Below, piece by piece: positions 9,845-17,755 of a stretch of 64,000 bases of DNA. How positions within the stretch are numbered: position 1 is the first letter of the stretch; each line of letters starts with the position of its first letter. The notes under the pieces are model-generated. The model was not told where the DNA came from, did no database searches, and worked only from the letters and a program-made list of their open reading frames with translations. Source of the DNA: Buchnera_K aphidicola_B (GTDB lineage: Bacteria > Pseudomonadota > Gammaproteobacteria > Enterobacterales > Enterobacteriaceae); contig NZ_CP135015.1 of assembly GCF_039388045.1 (NCBI RefSeq), forward strand, positions 124,001-188,000. Direction: 5' to 3'. The translations under genes were made by a program, and so were the position numbers.

Positions 9845-10564
9845 ATGAATAGTGTTGAAAAAAAATTAATTAAGAATTTATTTTCAAGATTTAATGATAC
9901 AGAAATTAAGAATAAGATTAGAGATGCGAAAGCAGAAAAACTTATTTTTGAAAACTTAAAAATACAACCTAATTCTCCATACTATATGGTGCAAACTATA
10001 TTAATACAAGAGCATGCTGTGCAAAAATTACATGAAAAGATACAAAATTTAGAAAAAATTATCAAAGATCAGGAATCTAAAATAAATTCTAATAAAAAAT
10101 CTACTGGGTTTTTATCTAGTATATTTGGTTCTAAAACTAAAAAAGAAATTAATAATAAAGTAGAAACTGAGAATACTAAAACTTCTCCTAATTTAACTAA
10201 ATTAAATTCTGGTAATAAAAATAACGATTTAAAAGGTAAAAATAATAGTTTTTTAGGAAGCGCCTTACAAACAGCTATTGGTGTAGCAGGTGGTGTAGTT
10301 ACTGCAAATATGTTGATGAATTTATTTAATCATGATAATAAATCCAGTTCAGAATTATTTAGTACTAATAATTCTAATAATTCTAATAATCATGCAAGTA
10401 ATTTATTTCAAAATAGCGAAAATAGTACTGGAAATAATTATATTTTAAATGAAGAGAAAAAATTTTCTTCAGATGACAATTCTACTTCTGAAACCACAGA
10501 ATTTACAGATTCATACGATTATGATGATTATGAAGATGAAGAAGATGATGATGAATATTTATAG
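9845..10564 (+). CDS. DUF2076 family protein with coiled coil and acidic tail
   Basis: Function is unknown. Residues 1-80 resemble the DUF2076 N-terminus: EKKLIKNLFSRFND, then PNSPYYMVQTILIQEHAVQ and a predicted coiled coil (about 58-80). A low-complexity Lys/Asn/Ser linker follows. Around residues 137-160 is a small glycine/alanine-rich hydrophobic segment (GSALQTAIGVAGGVVTANML) that looks like the conserved C-terminal motif of the family. The last 20 or so residues are almost all Asp/Glu/Tyr. Start ATG has AAAGGA upstream. It sits alone between divergent gyrA and convergent ahpC; similar genes occur at this place in other Buchnera. Keeping it in so reduced a genome argues for a real role. 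Confidence 0.75.
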   Translation: MNSVEKKLIKNLFSRFNDTEIKNKIRDAKAEKLIFENLKIQPNSPYYMVQTILIQEHAVQKLHEKIQNLEKIIKDQESKINSNKKSTGFLSSIFGSKTKKEINNKVETENTKTSPNLTKLNSGNKNNDLKGKNNSFLGSALQTAIGVAGGVVTANMLMNLFNHDNKSSSELFSTNNSNNSNNHASNLFQNSENSTGNNYILNEEKKFSSDDNSTSETTEFTDSYDYDDYEDEEDDDEYL

Positions 10565-10579
10565 TTAGGACATTTTTTG

Positions 10580-10613
10580 TCTATAACTGTATAATTGTGA
10601 ATACAGTTATAGA
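10580..10613. terminator. Perfect 13-bp inverted repeat between convergent genes
   Basis: Arms 10580-10592 and 10601-10613 are exact reverse complements (TCTATAACTGTAT) with an 8-base loop; pairing extends about five more bases through a G-U. It lies between the 3' ends of the DUF2076 gene and ahpC, so it probably ends transcripts from both. There is no U-tract after either arm, so it may act as an mRNA 3' stabilising stem rather than a classical intrinsic terminator. Confidence 0.65.
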
Positions 10614-10633
10614 TAAAATATATTAAATTAGTG

Positions 10634-11227
10634 TTAAAAATTTTCTTTTAGATATTCTTGTATTCCTTTTTGATTTGGTTTGATACCTGCTTTTCCTTTT
10701 TTCCAATTTGCTGGACAGACGTTTCCAGAATTTTCATAAAACTCAATAGCGTCAATTATTCTAATTATTTCTTTTATATTACGTCCTATAGGAAGATCGT
10801 TTATACTTTGATGACGTATAATTTTTTTCTTATCAATTATAAATGTCGCTCTTAAAGCAACTCCGTTATTAGGATGTTCAATTCCATATAGTTGTTGTAT
10901 GTTTCTTTTTATATCTGATATCATTGTATAATGTATGTTTCCAATACCACCTTTATTAATTGGTGTATTTCTCCAAGCATTATGTACAAATACAGAATCT
11001 ATAGATACTCCAATTATTTTTACATTGCGCTTTTTAAATTCATTTAAATTTTTGTTAAATGTTATAATTTCTGAAGGACAAACGAAGGTAAAATCCATTG
11101 GCCAAAAAAATAAAACTGTTATTTTATTTGAAATATTTTTTAAAAAATTGTAATTTTCAATTATTTTTCCATTTTTTAATATTGCAGGTGCAGTAAAATT
11201 TGGTGCTTTATGAGTGACTAATACCAT
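10634..11227 (-). CDS. ahpC: 2-Cys peroxiredoxin (AhpC/Tsa family)
   Basis: This thiol peroxidase reduces hydrogen peroxide and organic hydroperoxides. The peroxidatic Cys is residue 50 in FWPMDFTFVCPSE and the resolving Cys is residue 171 in NVCPANW, so it is a typical 2-Cys Prx1-type enzyme of 197 residues. I see no ahpF here, so the reductant is probably thioredoxin. With sodA it forms the oxidative-defence set of this window. The start ATG is preceded by AAGGAT on the minus strand. Confidence 0.93.
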   Translation of the reverse strand: MVLVTHKAPNFTAPAILKNGKIIENYNFLKNISNKITVLFFWPMDFTFVCPSEIITFNKNLNEFKKRNVKIIGVSIDSVFVHNAWRNTPINKGGIGNIHYTMISDIKRNIQQLYGIEHPNNGVALRATFIIDKKKIIRHQSINDLPIGRNIKEIIRIIDAIEFYENSGNVCPANWKKGKAGIKPNQKGIQEYLKENF

Positions 11228-11375
11228 TTTTTCTATCCTTTTAAATGAAATTTTATTATTTATGAATATTATTTAAATCTAAAATTTTTTAAATTGTTTT
11301 TATTAACATTTTTGTAAATTATATATAAATTAGCTAATTTGCAAGATATTTATTTTAAACTGAGTTGATTCAAAA

Positions 11376-12038
11376 ATGAATAAAAAATGGTGTGATTTTT
11401 TAAATAAAGAAAAAAAAAAAAAATATTTTATAAATATTATTAAACATTTAAACATTTTATATTGTAATAAAAAGATTTATCCTAAAAAAAAAAACATATT
11501 TAAAGCTTTTTATATGACTGAATTAAGTGATATTCAAGTTGTAATATTAGGACAAGATCCATATTTTCGTTCTAAACAGGCTCATGGGTTAGCTTTTTCT
11601 GTACCGTGTGGTATAAAAATACCTCCTACATTAAAAAATATTTATAGGGAGTTAATAAATGACTATAATAAAAAAGGTTATATATTTAATAATGGTTGTT
11701 TAATGAATTGGGCTAAGCAAGGTGTATTTTTATTAAATACTATTTTAACTGTAGAATCTGGAAAACCTTTTTCACATATGCATTTAGGTTGGAGTATGTT
11801 TACAGATAAAGTTATATCTATAATTAGTAAGCATTGTATTGGTGTGGTTTTTTTACTTTGGGGGAATGCAGCTCAAAAAAAAAAAATAATAATTGATGAA
11901 AGCAAACATTTTTTATTTACTGCTTCTCATCCTTCCCCCTTTTCAGCTAACCGTGGTTTTTTTGGTTGTCGGCATTTTTCTAAAACTAATAATATATTAT
12001 GTGCTATAGGAGGAAGGCCAATTAATTGGTTTTTATAA
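11376..12038 (+). CDS. ung: Uracil-DNA glycosylase
   Basis: Ung removes uracil from DNA, starting base-excision repair of deaminated cytosine. Catalytic motifs are clear: GQDPYFRSKQAHGLAFSVP (water-activating Asp) and, near the C-terminus, HPSPFSANRGFFGCRHF (His loop). The 220 residues fit the family. A 14-base poly(A) tract near codons 11-16 encodes an in-frame lysine run, a possible slippage site. Its 3' end is 9 bases from convergent grpE1. Confidence 0.95.
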   Translation: MNKKWCDFLNKEKKKKYFINIIKHLNILYCNKKIYPKKKNIFKAFYMTELSDIQVVILGQDPYFRSKQAHGLAFSVPCGIKIPPTLKNIYRELINDYNKKGYIFNNGCLMNWAKQGVFLLNTILTVESGKPFSHMHLGWSMFTDKVISIISKHCIGVVFLLWGNAAQKKKIIIDESKHFLFTASHPSPFSANRGFFGCRHFSKTNNILCAIGGRPINWFL

Positions 12039-12047
12039 ATTAATTTA

Positions 12048-12530
12048 TTATTTGTATGTTTCTATATACGCCTTTCTTAATATTGTATTTTTTCTAATGT
12101 ACCCTTTTTTAATTATTTTTTTTATTTTATTTGTGGAATTATTTTCTTTATTTTTGATATTTATTATATTTTTATGTTTTTTTTTATCTAAATTTATTTT
12201 TTTATTATTAATTACAATGATATTATATTTTTTAAAATTATTATGTAAGTTTTTTAATATTAATATTAATCCCTTTATGGTGTTATTTTTAAAATTATAT
12301 ATTTTTTTTAAGTATGATATAGAATCTTCTAAATAATCTATTATAGGTATTATTTTTTTAAAAAATTTTTCAATATTTTGAGTTTTTATTGTTTTTTGTT
12401 GTATAATGATTTTTTTTTTTGTGTTTTCTAATTTTGCTTGCATTCTTAAATTAATTTCTTTTCTTTTTTTTTTAATTTTATTAAATTTTTTTTTAAAATT
12501 TATTAAAAATTCTTTTTTTTTTATGTTCAT
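12048..12530 (-). CDS. grpE1: GrpE-like nucleotide exchange factor, diverged copy 1
   Basis: GrpE releases ADP from DnaK. This 160-residue copy is very lysine-rich but follows the GrpE plan: an N-terminal coiled-coil helix, then EKFFKKIIPIIDYLEDSI (cf. FINELLPVIDSLDRAL in E. coli), NIIVINNKKINLDKKKHKNI, and a C-terminal KKGYIRKNTILRKAYIET that mirrors QKGYTLNGRTIRAAMVTV. Conservation is much weaker than in grpE2 at 57711. It may be a specialised partner or a decaying duplicate; the frame is still open. A near-consensus promoter lies about 44 bases upstream of the start. Confidence 0.8.
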   Translation of the reverse strand: MNIKKKEFLINFKKKFNKIKKKRKEINLRMQAKLENTKKKIIIQQKTIKTQNIEKFFKKIIPIIDYLEDSISYLKKIYNFKNNTIKGLILILKNLHNNFKKYNIIVINNKKINLDKKKHKNIINIKNKENNSTNKIKKIIKKGYIRKNTILRKAYIETYK

Positions 12531-12573
12531 TTTAATTTTGTTAAATTTTTTATTTATAATTTAATATTATTAT

Positions 12574-12603
12574 ATTATAAGGTTTTAAAAAAAATCTTTC
12601 AAG
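12574..12603 (-). promoter_or_regulatory. Promoter of grpE1, sigma-70 and possibly sigma-32 type
   Basis: Read on the minus strand: CTTGAAA (12603-12597), then 14 bases, then CCTTATAAT (12582-12574). As sigma-70 this is TTGAAA, 17-base spacer, TATAAT, close to consensus. The extra C before TTGAAA and the CC before the -10 also resemble the sigma-32 heat-shock consensus, which would suit a DnaK co-chaperone. The site points to grpE1 with a leader of roughly 35 bases. Confidence 0.6.
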
Positions 12604-12651
12604 ATTAAATTAGTTTAAATTTAATACGTTATATATTATATGGTGTAAATA

Positions 12652-13536
12652 ATGAAACGATATTTTAATAATATTGGTATTATCGGAATACCAAGACATG
12701 ATCGTGCTTTTGTTACACATGAAATACTTTATTATTGGTTAAACAATAAAGGTTATAATGTATATGTTGAGAAAAAAATTCTTGATAAACTTTTTTTAAT
12801 TAAACCTATGGCTTTATCTTTATCTGGTATTGGAAAATGTTGTAATTTAGCTTTAGTAATCGGGGGAGATGGAAATATTTTAAGAGCCGGAAGGGCTTTA
12901 TGTGTTTATACAATATGTATGATAGGAATTAATAGAGGTAATTTTGGTTTTTTAACTGATTTGAATTATAAAACTATTTTTGCAAATCTTAAAAGCATTT
13001 TGTCTGGTAAATTTTTTATTGAAAATCGTTTTATATTAGAAGTTTCGGTATATAGAAATAATTCGTTTATAGCTAAAAGTAAAGCTATTAATGAATTTGT
13101 AATTCATCCAAAAAATGCCACACAAATGATAGAGTTTGATGTATTAATTAATAAAAAATTTGCATTTTCACAATGTGCAGATGGTTTAATAATTTCTACA
13201 CCAACTGGTTCTACAGGGTATTCTTTGTCAGCAGGTGGGCCTGTTTTAGAATCTTCATTAGATGCTATTATTTTAATTCCCATGTCCCCACATACTTTAT
13301 CTGTTCGACCTTTAATTATACATAATAAAAATATTGTTTCTTTGAAGTTTCATGATTTTCCAGGAAAATTAAGAGTTACTTGTGATAGTCAAAAGATATT
13401 ATCAATAAAAAAAAATGACACAGTTGTAATTTATAAAAGTAAATATAATTTATCTTTTTTACATCCGATTAAGTATAATTATTTTAATATTTTAAGTGAT
13501 AAATTAAACTGGTCAAAAAAATTTTTTCCTGTTTAA
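12652..13536 (+). CDS. nadK: NAD kinase
   Basis: NadK (formerly YfjB/PpnK) phosphorylates NAD to NADP. The 294 residues equal the E. coli length closely. Signature motifs are VIGGDGNILRAGR (GGDG), GINRGNFGFLTDL, ISTPTGSTGYSLSAGGP and the C-terminal PMSPHTLSVRPL. It sits next to the grpE gene, as in E. coli, where nadK neighbours grpE. ssrA follows on the opposite strand 21 bases past its stop. Confidence 0.95.
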   Translation: MKRYFNNIGIIGIPRHDRAFVTHEILYYWLNNKGYNVYVEKKILDKLFLIKPMALSLSGIGKCCNLALVIGGDGNILRAGRALCVYTICMIGINRGNFGFLTDLNYKTIFANLKSILSGKFFIENRFILEVSVYRNNSFIAKSKAINEFVIHPKNATQMIEFDVLINKKFAFSQCADGLIISTPTGSTGYSLSAGGPVLESSLDAIILIPMSPHTLSVRPLIIHNKNIVSLKFHDFPGKLRVTCDSQKILSIKKNDTVVIYKSKYNLSFLHPIKYNYFNILSDKLNWSKKFFPV

Positions 13537-13557
13537 TAATTTTTAATTTTATTTTAT

Positions 13558-13892
13558 TGGAGCTGGCGGGATTTGAACCCGCGTCCAAAATTAAATTCAC
13601 TTTAGTACTACATGTTTAGTTTATTTTTTTTTTTATTCATTACTTTTGAGTAATAAACAACTTTTAAGTATTATAGCATAATTAAATATTATAAAAATAC
13701 TTATGCAATATTTTTAAAAAAAATTAATTTTCTCTGTCTATATTTAAATACAGAAAGAGAGCTTTGCAATTTTTAAGCTGCTAAAGCGTAATTTTGTTTT
13801 TTTGCAATTATTTATCGGTTTTTAACGAGTGATACCGAATCTCGACATGCACTTTGGTGTCAATAAATTTTGTCAAATCCAAAATCAGCCCC
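13558..13892 (-). ncRNA. ssrA: tmRNA (transfer-messenger RNA)
   Basis: tmRNA rescues stalled ribosomes together with SmpB (gene at 58274). The 5' end reads GGGGCTG (13892-13886) and pairs with CAGCTCC near 13565-13559; the T-arm GCGGGTTCAAATCCCGC is at about 13582-13566. The resume reading frame on the minus strand (13805-13773) encodes the tag AKKQNYALAA followed by TAA, close to the E. coli ANDENYALAA with its degron end ALAA. The 3' CCA is not encoded: the discriminator A at 13558 is followed by ATA. Confidence 0.95.
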
Positions 13893-14010
13893 ATAATTAA
13901 TTATATCATATTTTTTATAATGTGTATAATATTTTAATTGTAATATTTTATTATTTATTTTAAAATACATGGTAAATATAATATATAACTTTTAAAATTT
14001 TAAAGTTTAA

Positions 14011-14316
14011 ATGATGAATATTTTAAAAAAAATTGATACACAAGTTAAGAAATATAATGTTTTAATTTATATGAAAGGAACTCCAAAAGTACCAAGATGT
14101 GGATTTTCTGCGCAAACTATCAAAATATTATTATTGTATAAAAAAAAAATTCATTATGTTGATGTTTTAGAAAATGAAGATATTAGAATATTTTTACCAA
14201 AATATTCTAATTGGCCTACATTTCCTCAAGTTTTTATAAATGGTGAATTAATTGGTGGGTGTGATATTATTACAGAAATGCATAAAAATAAAAATTTAAA
14301 AAATTTACTTATGTAA
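14011..14316 (+). CDS. grxD: Monothiol glutaredoxin (Grx4 type)
   Basis: Grx4 (YdhD) is a monothiol glutaredoxin that carries 2Fe-2S clusters and takes part in iron-sulfur trafficking. The CGFS active site (Cys30) sits in PRCGFSAQT; downstream are the glutathione-contacting WPTFPQVFINGELIGGCD and a C-terminal helix. The 101 residues are slightly shorter than the E. coli protein of 115, lacking its tail. As erpA is frameshifted at 32.8 kb, this may be one of few iron-sulfur carriers left. Start is 14011 or the next ATG. Confidence 0.93.
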   Translation: MMNILKKIDTQVKKYNVLIYMKGTPKVPRCGFSAQTIKILLLYKKKIHYVDVLENEDIRIFLPKYSNWPTFPQVFINGELIGGCDIITEMHKNKNLKNLLM

Positions 14317-14363
14317 TATATTTATAGCTGTATTTATATTTTTAATATTTAAATAATTATTTT

Positions 14364-14407
14364 AAATACGACATGTGTATTTTTGTTTAATTAAACATGT
14401 TGTATTT
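14364..14407. terminator. Inverted repeat between convergent grxD and rnt
   Basis: Arms 14364-14376 (AAATACGACATGT) and 14395-14407 pair over 13 positions with one G-U, around an 18-base loop. It lies in the middle of the 124-base gap separating the stop codons of grxD and rnt, so it probably serves as a shared 3' end. Confidence 0.6.
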
Positions 14408-14440
14408 TATTTACACATATTATTTTAAATTATTTTATAT

Positions 14441-15076
14441 TTAATTAACTTTTTTAAAAAAGTTAATAATTTTGCAAAATAATTCCGCTGTTTTTATGGC
14501 GTCATATAATGCCGAATGCGCTTTTGAATGATTAAATGATATCCCCATTGCTTTACAAGATTTAGATAATACTGTTTGACCTAGTACTAAAGCGCTTAAA
14601 GTTGCTGTATCGAATATTGTAAAATTATGAAATATTTTTTTTGACATGTTATTTCTTTTAATAGCTTTCATTAAGAAACTGTGATCAAAATAGCCATTAT
14701 GTGCAATTATCACTCCTTTTTTGCATTCATTTTTTTTTATTTTTTTTTTTGTTATTTGAAATATTGATTTTAATGCTTCTTGTTCACTGATAGCAAATCG
14801 CAATGGATTAAAAGGATCAAGTTTGTTTAAAAATAATGATTTTTTATTAATTTTACAATTTTTAAATGGTTTGATGTGAAAGTGCAATATAAAATCTTTT
14901 TTCAACCAACCTAATTTACTCATTTTTAAAGTAATAATTGCAATTTCTAATATTGCATGAATATTAGGATTTAAACCTGTTGTTTCAATATCTATTACTA
15001 TAGGTAATAATTTTCTAAATCGGTTTTTTATAGAATTTAAGCTATTTTTATTGATATTGAATCTCTCTTTATACAT
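14441..15076 (-). CDS. rnt: Ribonuclease T
   Basis: RNase T is a DEDD-family 3'-5' exonuclease that trims tRNA and other stable RNA 3' ends, including turnover of the CCA end. Exo I is VIDIETTGLNP near residue 32; Exo II is IIAHNGYFDHSF; Exo III is HSALYDAIKTAEL with the catalytic His and Asp. The 211 residues match the family (215 in E. coli). It is relevant that none of the tRNA-like genes here encode CCA. Confidence 0.94.
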   Translation of the reverse strand: MYKERFNINKNSLNSIKNRFRKLLPIVIDIETTGLNPNIHAILEIAIITLKMSKLGWLKKDFILHFHIKPFKNCKINKKSLFLNKLDPFNPLRFAISEQEALKSIFQITKKKIKKNECKKGVIIAHNGYFDHSFLMKAIKRNNMSKKIFHNFTIFDTATLSALVLGQTVLSKSCKAMGISFNHSKAHSALYDAIKTAELFCKIINFFKKVN

Positions 15077-15243
15077 TGTTGTAGTTTTATTTCCAAAATT
15101 ATATTAAAAAATATTGTATATAATAAAATAATTATTAAATTTAAAATTTAAATCTTTTAAAATCTTTCTTTACAATTAAAATAAATTATATTAATATAAT
15201 ATTATTTTTTATAAAAATAATTTATAATTATAAAGGAAAAATT

Positions 15244-15861
15244 ATGATTGTTTTGCCTAAATTACTTTATTCTTATGATGCTTTAGAACCTTATATTGAT
15301 AAAGAAACTATGTATATACATCATATGATGCATCATAAAAAATATGTTGATAATGCTAATGAAATTTTAAAAAATACTAAATTTAATAAGATGTCATCAA
15401 TTGAAATTTTAAAAAATTTAGCAATTTTTCCAAAAAATATGCGTGTAGGTTTGCAAAATAATATCGGTGGACATGTTAATCATAGTTTTTTTTGGAAGCA
15501 GTTTATAACAGGAATTTCTAAATTATCAGAAGAATTGGAAATTTCTATTGTTAAAAAATTTTCTTCTTTTGAAGATTTTAAGAAAAAATTTACACAATTG
15601 GCGTTGTCTAAGTTTGGTTCTGGTTGGATATGGTTAGTATTGGATAAAAATACTTTACATATAAGAACTACTTCTAATCAAGATAATCCTTTAATGCATG
15701 ATAGTATTTGTGATGTATCTGGAATACCTGTATTAGGTTTAGATTTGTGGGAACATGCATATTATTTAAAATATAAAAATAATAGATTAGAATATATTAA
15801 TGCTTTTTGGAAAATTGTAAATTGGACATATATTTCAGAAATATTTTTAAAATCTATTTAA
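15244..15861 (+). CDS. sodA: Superoxide dismutase, Mn type
   Basis: SodA converts superoxide to peroxide and oxygen. Metal ligands are visible in MYIHHMMHHKKYV (first His), GGHVNHSFFWK (second His) and DLWEHAYYLKY (Asp and His). The glycine in NNIGGHVNH and the sequence FGSGWIWLV suggest the manganese form. The 205 residues match E. coli SodA (206). RBS AAAGGAA lies just before ATG. AhpC would remove the peroxide produced. Confidence 0.94.
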   Translation: MIVLPKLLYSYDALEPYIDKETMYIHHMMHHKKYVDNANEILKNTKFNKMSSIEILKNLAIFPKNMRVGLQNNIGGHVNHSFFWKQFITGISKLSEELEISIVKKFSSFEDFKKKFTQLALSKFGSGWIWLVLDKNTLHIRTTSNQDNPLMHDSICDVSGIPVLGLDLWEHAYYLKYKNNRLEYINAFWKIVNWTYISEIFLKSI

Positions 15862-15985
15862 TTTTTAAATATTATATTTATTAAATAATATATTTTTGTT
15901 AAAATTTTTTATTTTTAATTTTATAAATATTATGTTATAAATAAAATAATTAACATTTATTATAAATTTTTAAAGTAAGGATGAA

Positions 15986-16572
15986 ATGAAAAATATAAAA
16001 ATAATAATTGGTTTATCAAATCCTATTAAAATATATAATGATACACGTCATAATGTTGGTGCTTGGTATGTACAAGGTTTAATGCGTAAACATTCTGGAT
16101 TTTTTAAAAAAAAAAATATGGATATTTAGGTCAAATAAATTTTTTTGGAAAGCATGTTTATATCTTATTACCAAATACATTTATAAATTTAAATTTTAAA
16201 GCTATTTTTTCTGTTCTTGCATATTATAAATTAAGTTGTGAAAATATGTTAATTGTGCATGATGAATTAGATTTATTGCCTGGAAATATTAAAATTAAAT
16301 TAAGCAATGGACATAATGGACATAATGGCTTAAGGAATATTGTAAAAAATTTTAAAAATAAAAAATTTTATAGAATTTGCATAGGTATAGGAAGACCCAA
16401 ATATTGTAAACAAATATCTTCTTATGTTCTATCTAATCCTACAATTTTAGATAAAATAAAAATAAAATTTATTATCAAATATATGATTAATATAACTGAT
16501 AATCTTATTAAAGATATGAATATGTCATTTTTAAACAAATTATTACATAAACATTCATTATTAATAAAATAA
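15986..16572 (+). pseudogene. pth: Peptidyl-tRNA hydrolase, frameshifted at an A11 tract (possibly rescued)
   Basis: Pth frees peptides from dropped-off peptidyl-tRNA and is usually essential. The 5' part reads from ATG 15986 (RBS AAGTAAGG) with GLSNP (Asn12) and TRHNVG (catalytic His22). It then hits TAG 13 bases after an 11-A run at 16106-16116. The remaining protein is intact in the next frame: YGYLGQ, LLPNTFINL, VHDELDL (catalytic Asp), NGHNGHNGL and GIGRP, ending at 16572. One extra A (A12) restores a full-length Pth. Polymerase slippage at poly(A) could make functional protein; otherwise this is a pseudogene or an assembly error. Confidence 0.88.
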
Positions 16573-16618
16573 TTTTGAATTATCAATCCATTAATAAATT
16601 TAACTAGGTCTGTATTAT

Positions 16619-17707
16619 ATGAGTCTATCATGTGGTTTAATAGGTCTACCCAATGTTGGGAAATCTACTTTATTTAACACTTTAACAAAATCACACGTTC
16701 CAGCTTTAAACTTTCCGTTTTGTACGATTAAACCAAATATTGGAATTGTACCTGTGTGTGATGAACGTGTGAAAATACTTTCTAATATTGTACAATCCAA
16801 TAAAAAAACATATGGTTATATAAAGTTTATTGATATTGCTGGTTTAGTTAAAGGTGCTTCTAAAGGTGAAGGCCTAGGTAATCAATTTTTAAATAATATT
16901 CGCAATGTTGATGTTGTGATACATGTTGTAAGATGTTTTCAAAATTTAGAAATAATACATATAAATAACAAAATTGATCCTATATTAGATATATCAATTA
17001 TTAATCAAGAATTAATTTCTTCTGATTTATCTATATGTACTAATTTACTAAAAAATCTAAATAAAAAAAATATTCCTAAAGATCAAGATATTGATTATAT
17101 TAGAGAGTTGTTAAAAAAATGTGAAATTTATTTGTCTAATAAAAATTTATTAAGAATATCAAATTTTAGTATTAAAGAAAAGGATATTTTGTCTTTTTTT
17201 AATTTTTTAACATTAAAACCTGTTATATATATTTTAAATTTAGATAAAACTAGAGCTAGTAGGAATCTATATAAACAAATAAAAATATTTTTAAACAAAG
17301 AAAAAGAATCTATTATACCTATTTTTATGAAAAATTCTAAGCGTGTTAGTTCTAAAGATATTAATAGAACTAATAATAATGTTAAAAATTATTATTTAAG
17401 TCAATCTGATTATTTACAAATTATAAACCAATGTTTTAATTTGTTAAATTTGTGCACTTTTTTCACTGTAGGAACTAAAGAAGTTAGAGCATGGCTCTTT
17501 CTTAAAAATAGCAATGCTATACAAGTTGCAAATTTAATACATAGTGATTTTAGTAAAGGTTTTATTAGAGTAAAAGTTATTTCATACCATGATTTTTTAG
17601 TTTATAAAGATGAGAAAGATTTACGTGCATTAGGAAAGTTAAGAATTGAAGGTAGGAACTATATTATTCAAGATGGAGATATTTTAAATTTTTTATTTAA
17701 TGTTTAG
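16619..17707 (+). CDS. ychF: Ribosome-binding ATPase YchF (Obg family)
   Basis: YchF is an OLA1/Obg-family P-loop ATPase that binds ribosomes and is linked to stress responses. The Walker A is GLPNVGKSTLFNTLT at residues 7-21; the G3 region is DIAGLVKGASKGEGLGNQFL; the C-terminal TGS domain includes TVGTKEVRAWLF and DGDILNFLFNV. It has 362 residues, one short of E. coli. It follows pth by 46 bases, the ancestral pth-ychF pair. Confidence 0.95.
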   Translation: MSLSCGLIGLPNVGKSTLFNTLTKSHVPALNFPFCTIKPNIGIVPVCDERVKILSNIVQSNKKTYGYIKFIDIAGLVKGASKGEGLGNQFLNNIRNVDVVIHVVRCFQNLEIIHINNKIDPILDISIINQELISSDLSICTNLLKNLNKKNIPKDQDIDYIRELLKKCEIYLSNKNLLRISNFSIKEKDILSFFNFLTLKPVIYILNLDKTRASRNLYKQIKIFLNKEKESIIPIFMKNSKRVSSKDINRTNNNVKNYYLSQSDYLQIINQCFNLLNLCTFFTVGTKEVRAWLFLKNSNAIQVANLIHSDFSKGFIRVKVISYHDFLVYKDEKDLRALGKLRIEGRNYIIQDGDILNFLFNV

Positions 17708-17714
17708 TTTTTTT

Positions 17715-17744
17715 ATAGAGAAAAATAATTATATTTTTCTCTAT
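17715..17744. terminator. Perfect 12-bp inverted repeat between convergent ychF and thrC
   Basis: Arms 17715-17726 (ATAGAGAAAAAT) and 17733-17744 are exact reverse complements with a 6-base loop. It follows the ychF stop by 7 bases and precedes the thrC stop by 11. Neighbouring T-rich runs on both sides fit a two-way terminator. Confidence 0.7.
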
Positions 17745-17755
17745 TAATTTTTCTT

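Noticed and set aside
12052..12336. A 94-residue hydrophobic frame opposite grpE1
   Set aside because: Lysine codons read backwards give Phe/Leu-rich frames that look like membrane proteins; seen opposite several lysine-rich genes here (also 22140-22328 and 33737-33979). No start signal.
16310..16332. Apparent tandem repeat GGACATAAT within pth
   Set aside because: It encodes NGHNGHNG, which corresponds to the conserved GGHGGHNG loop of Pth, so it is not a recent duplication.
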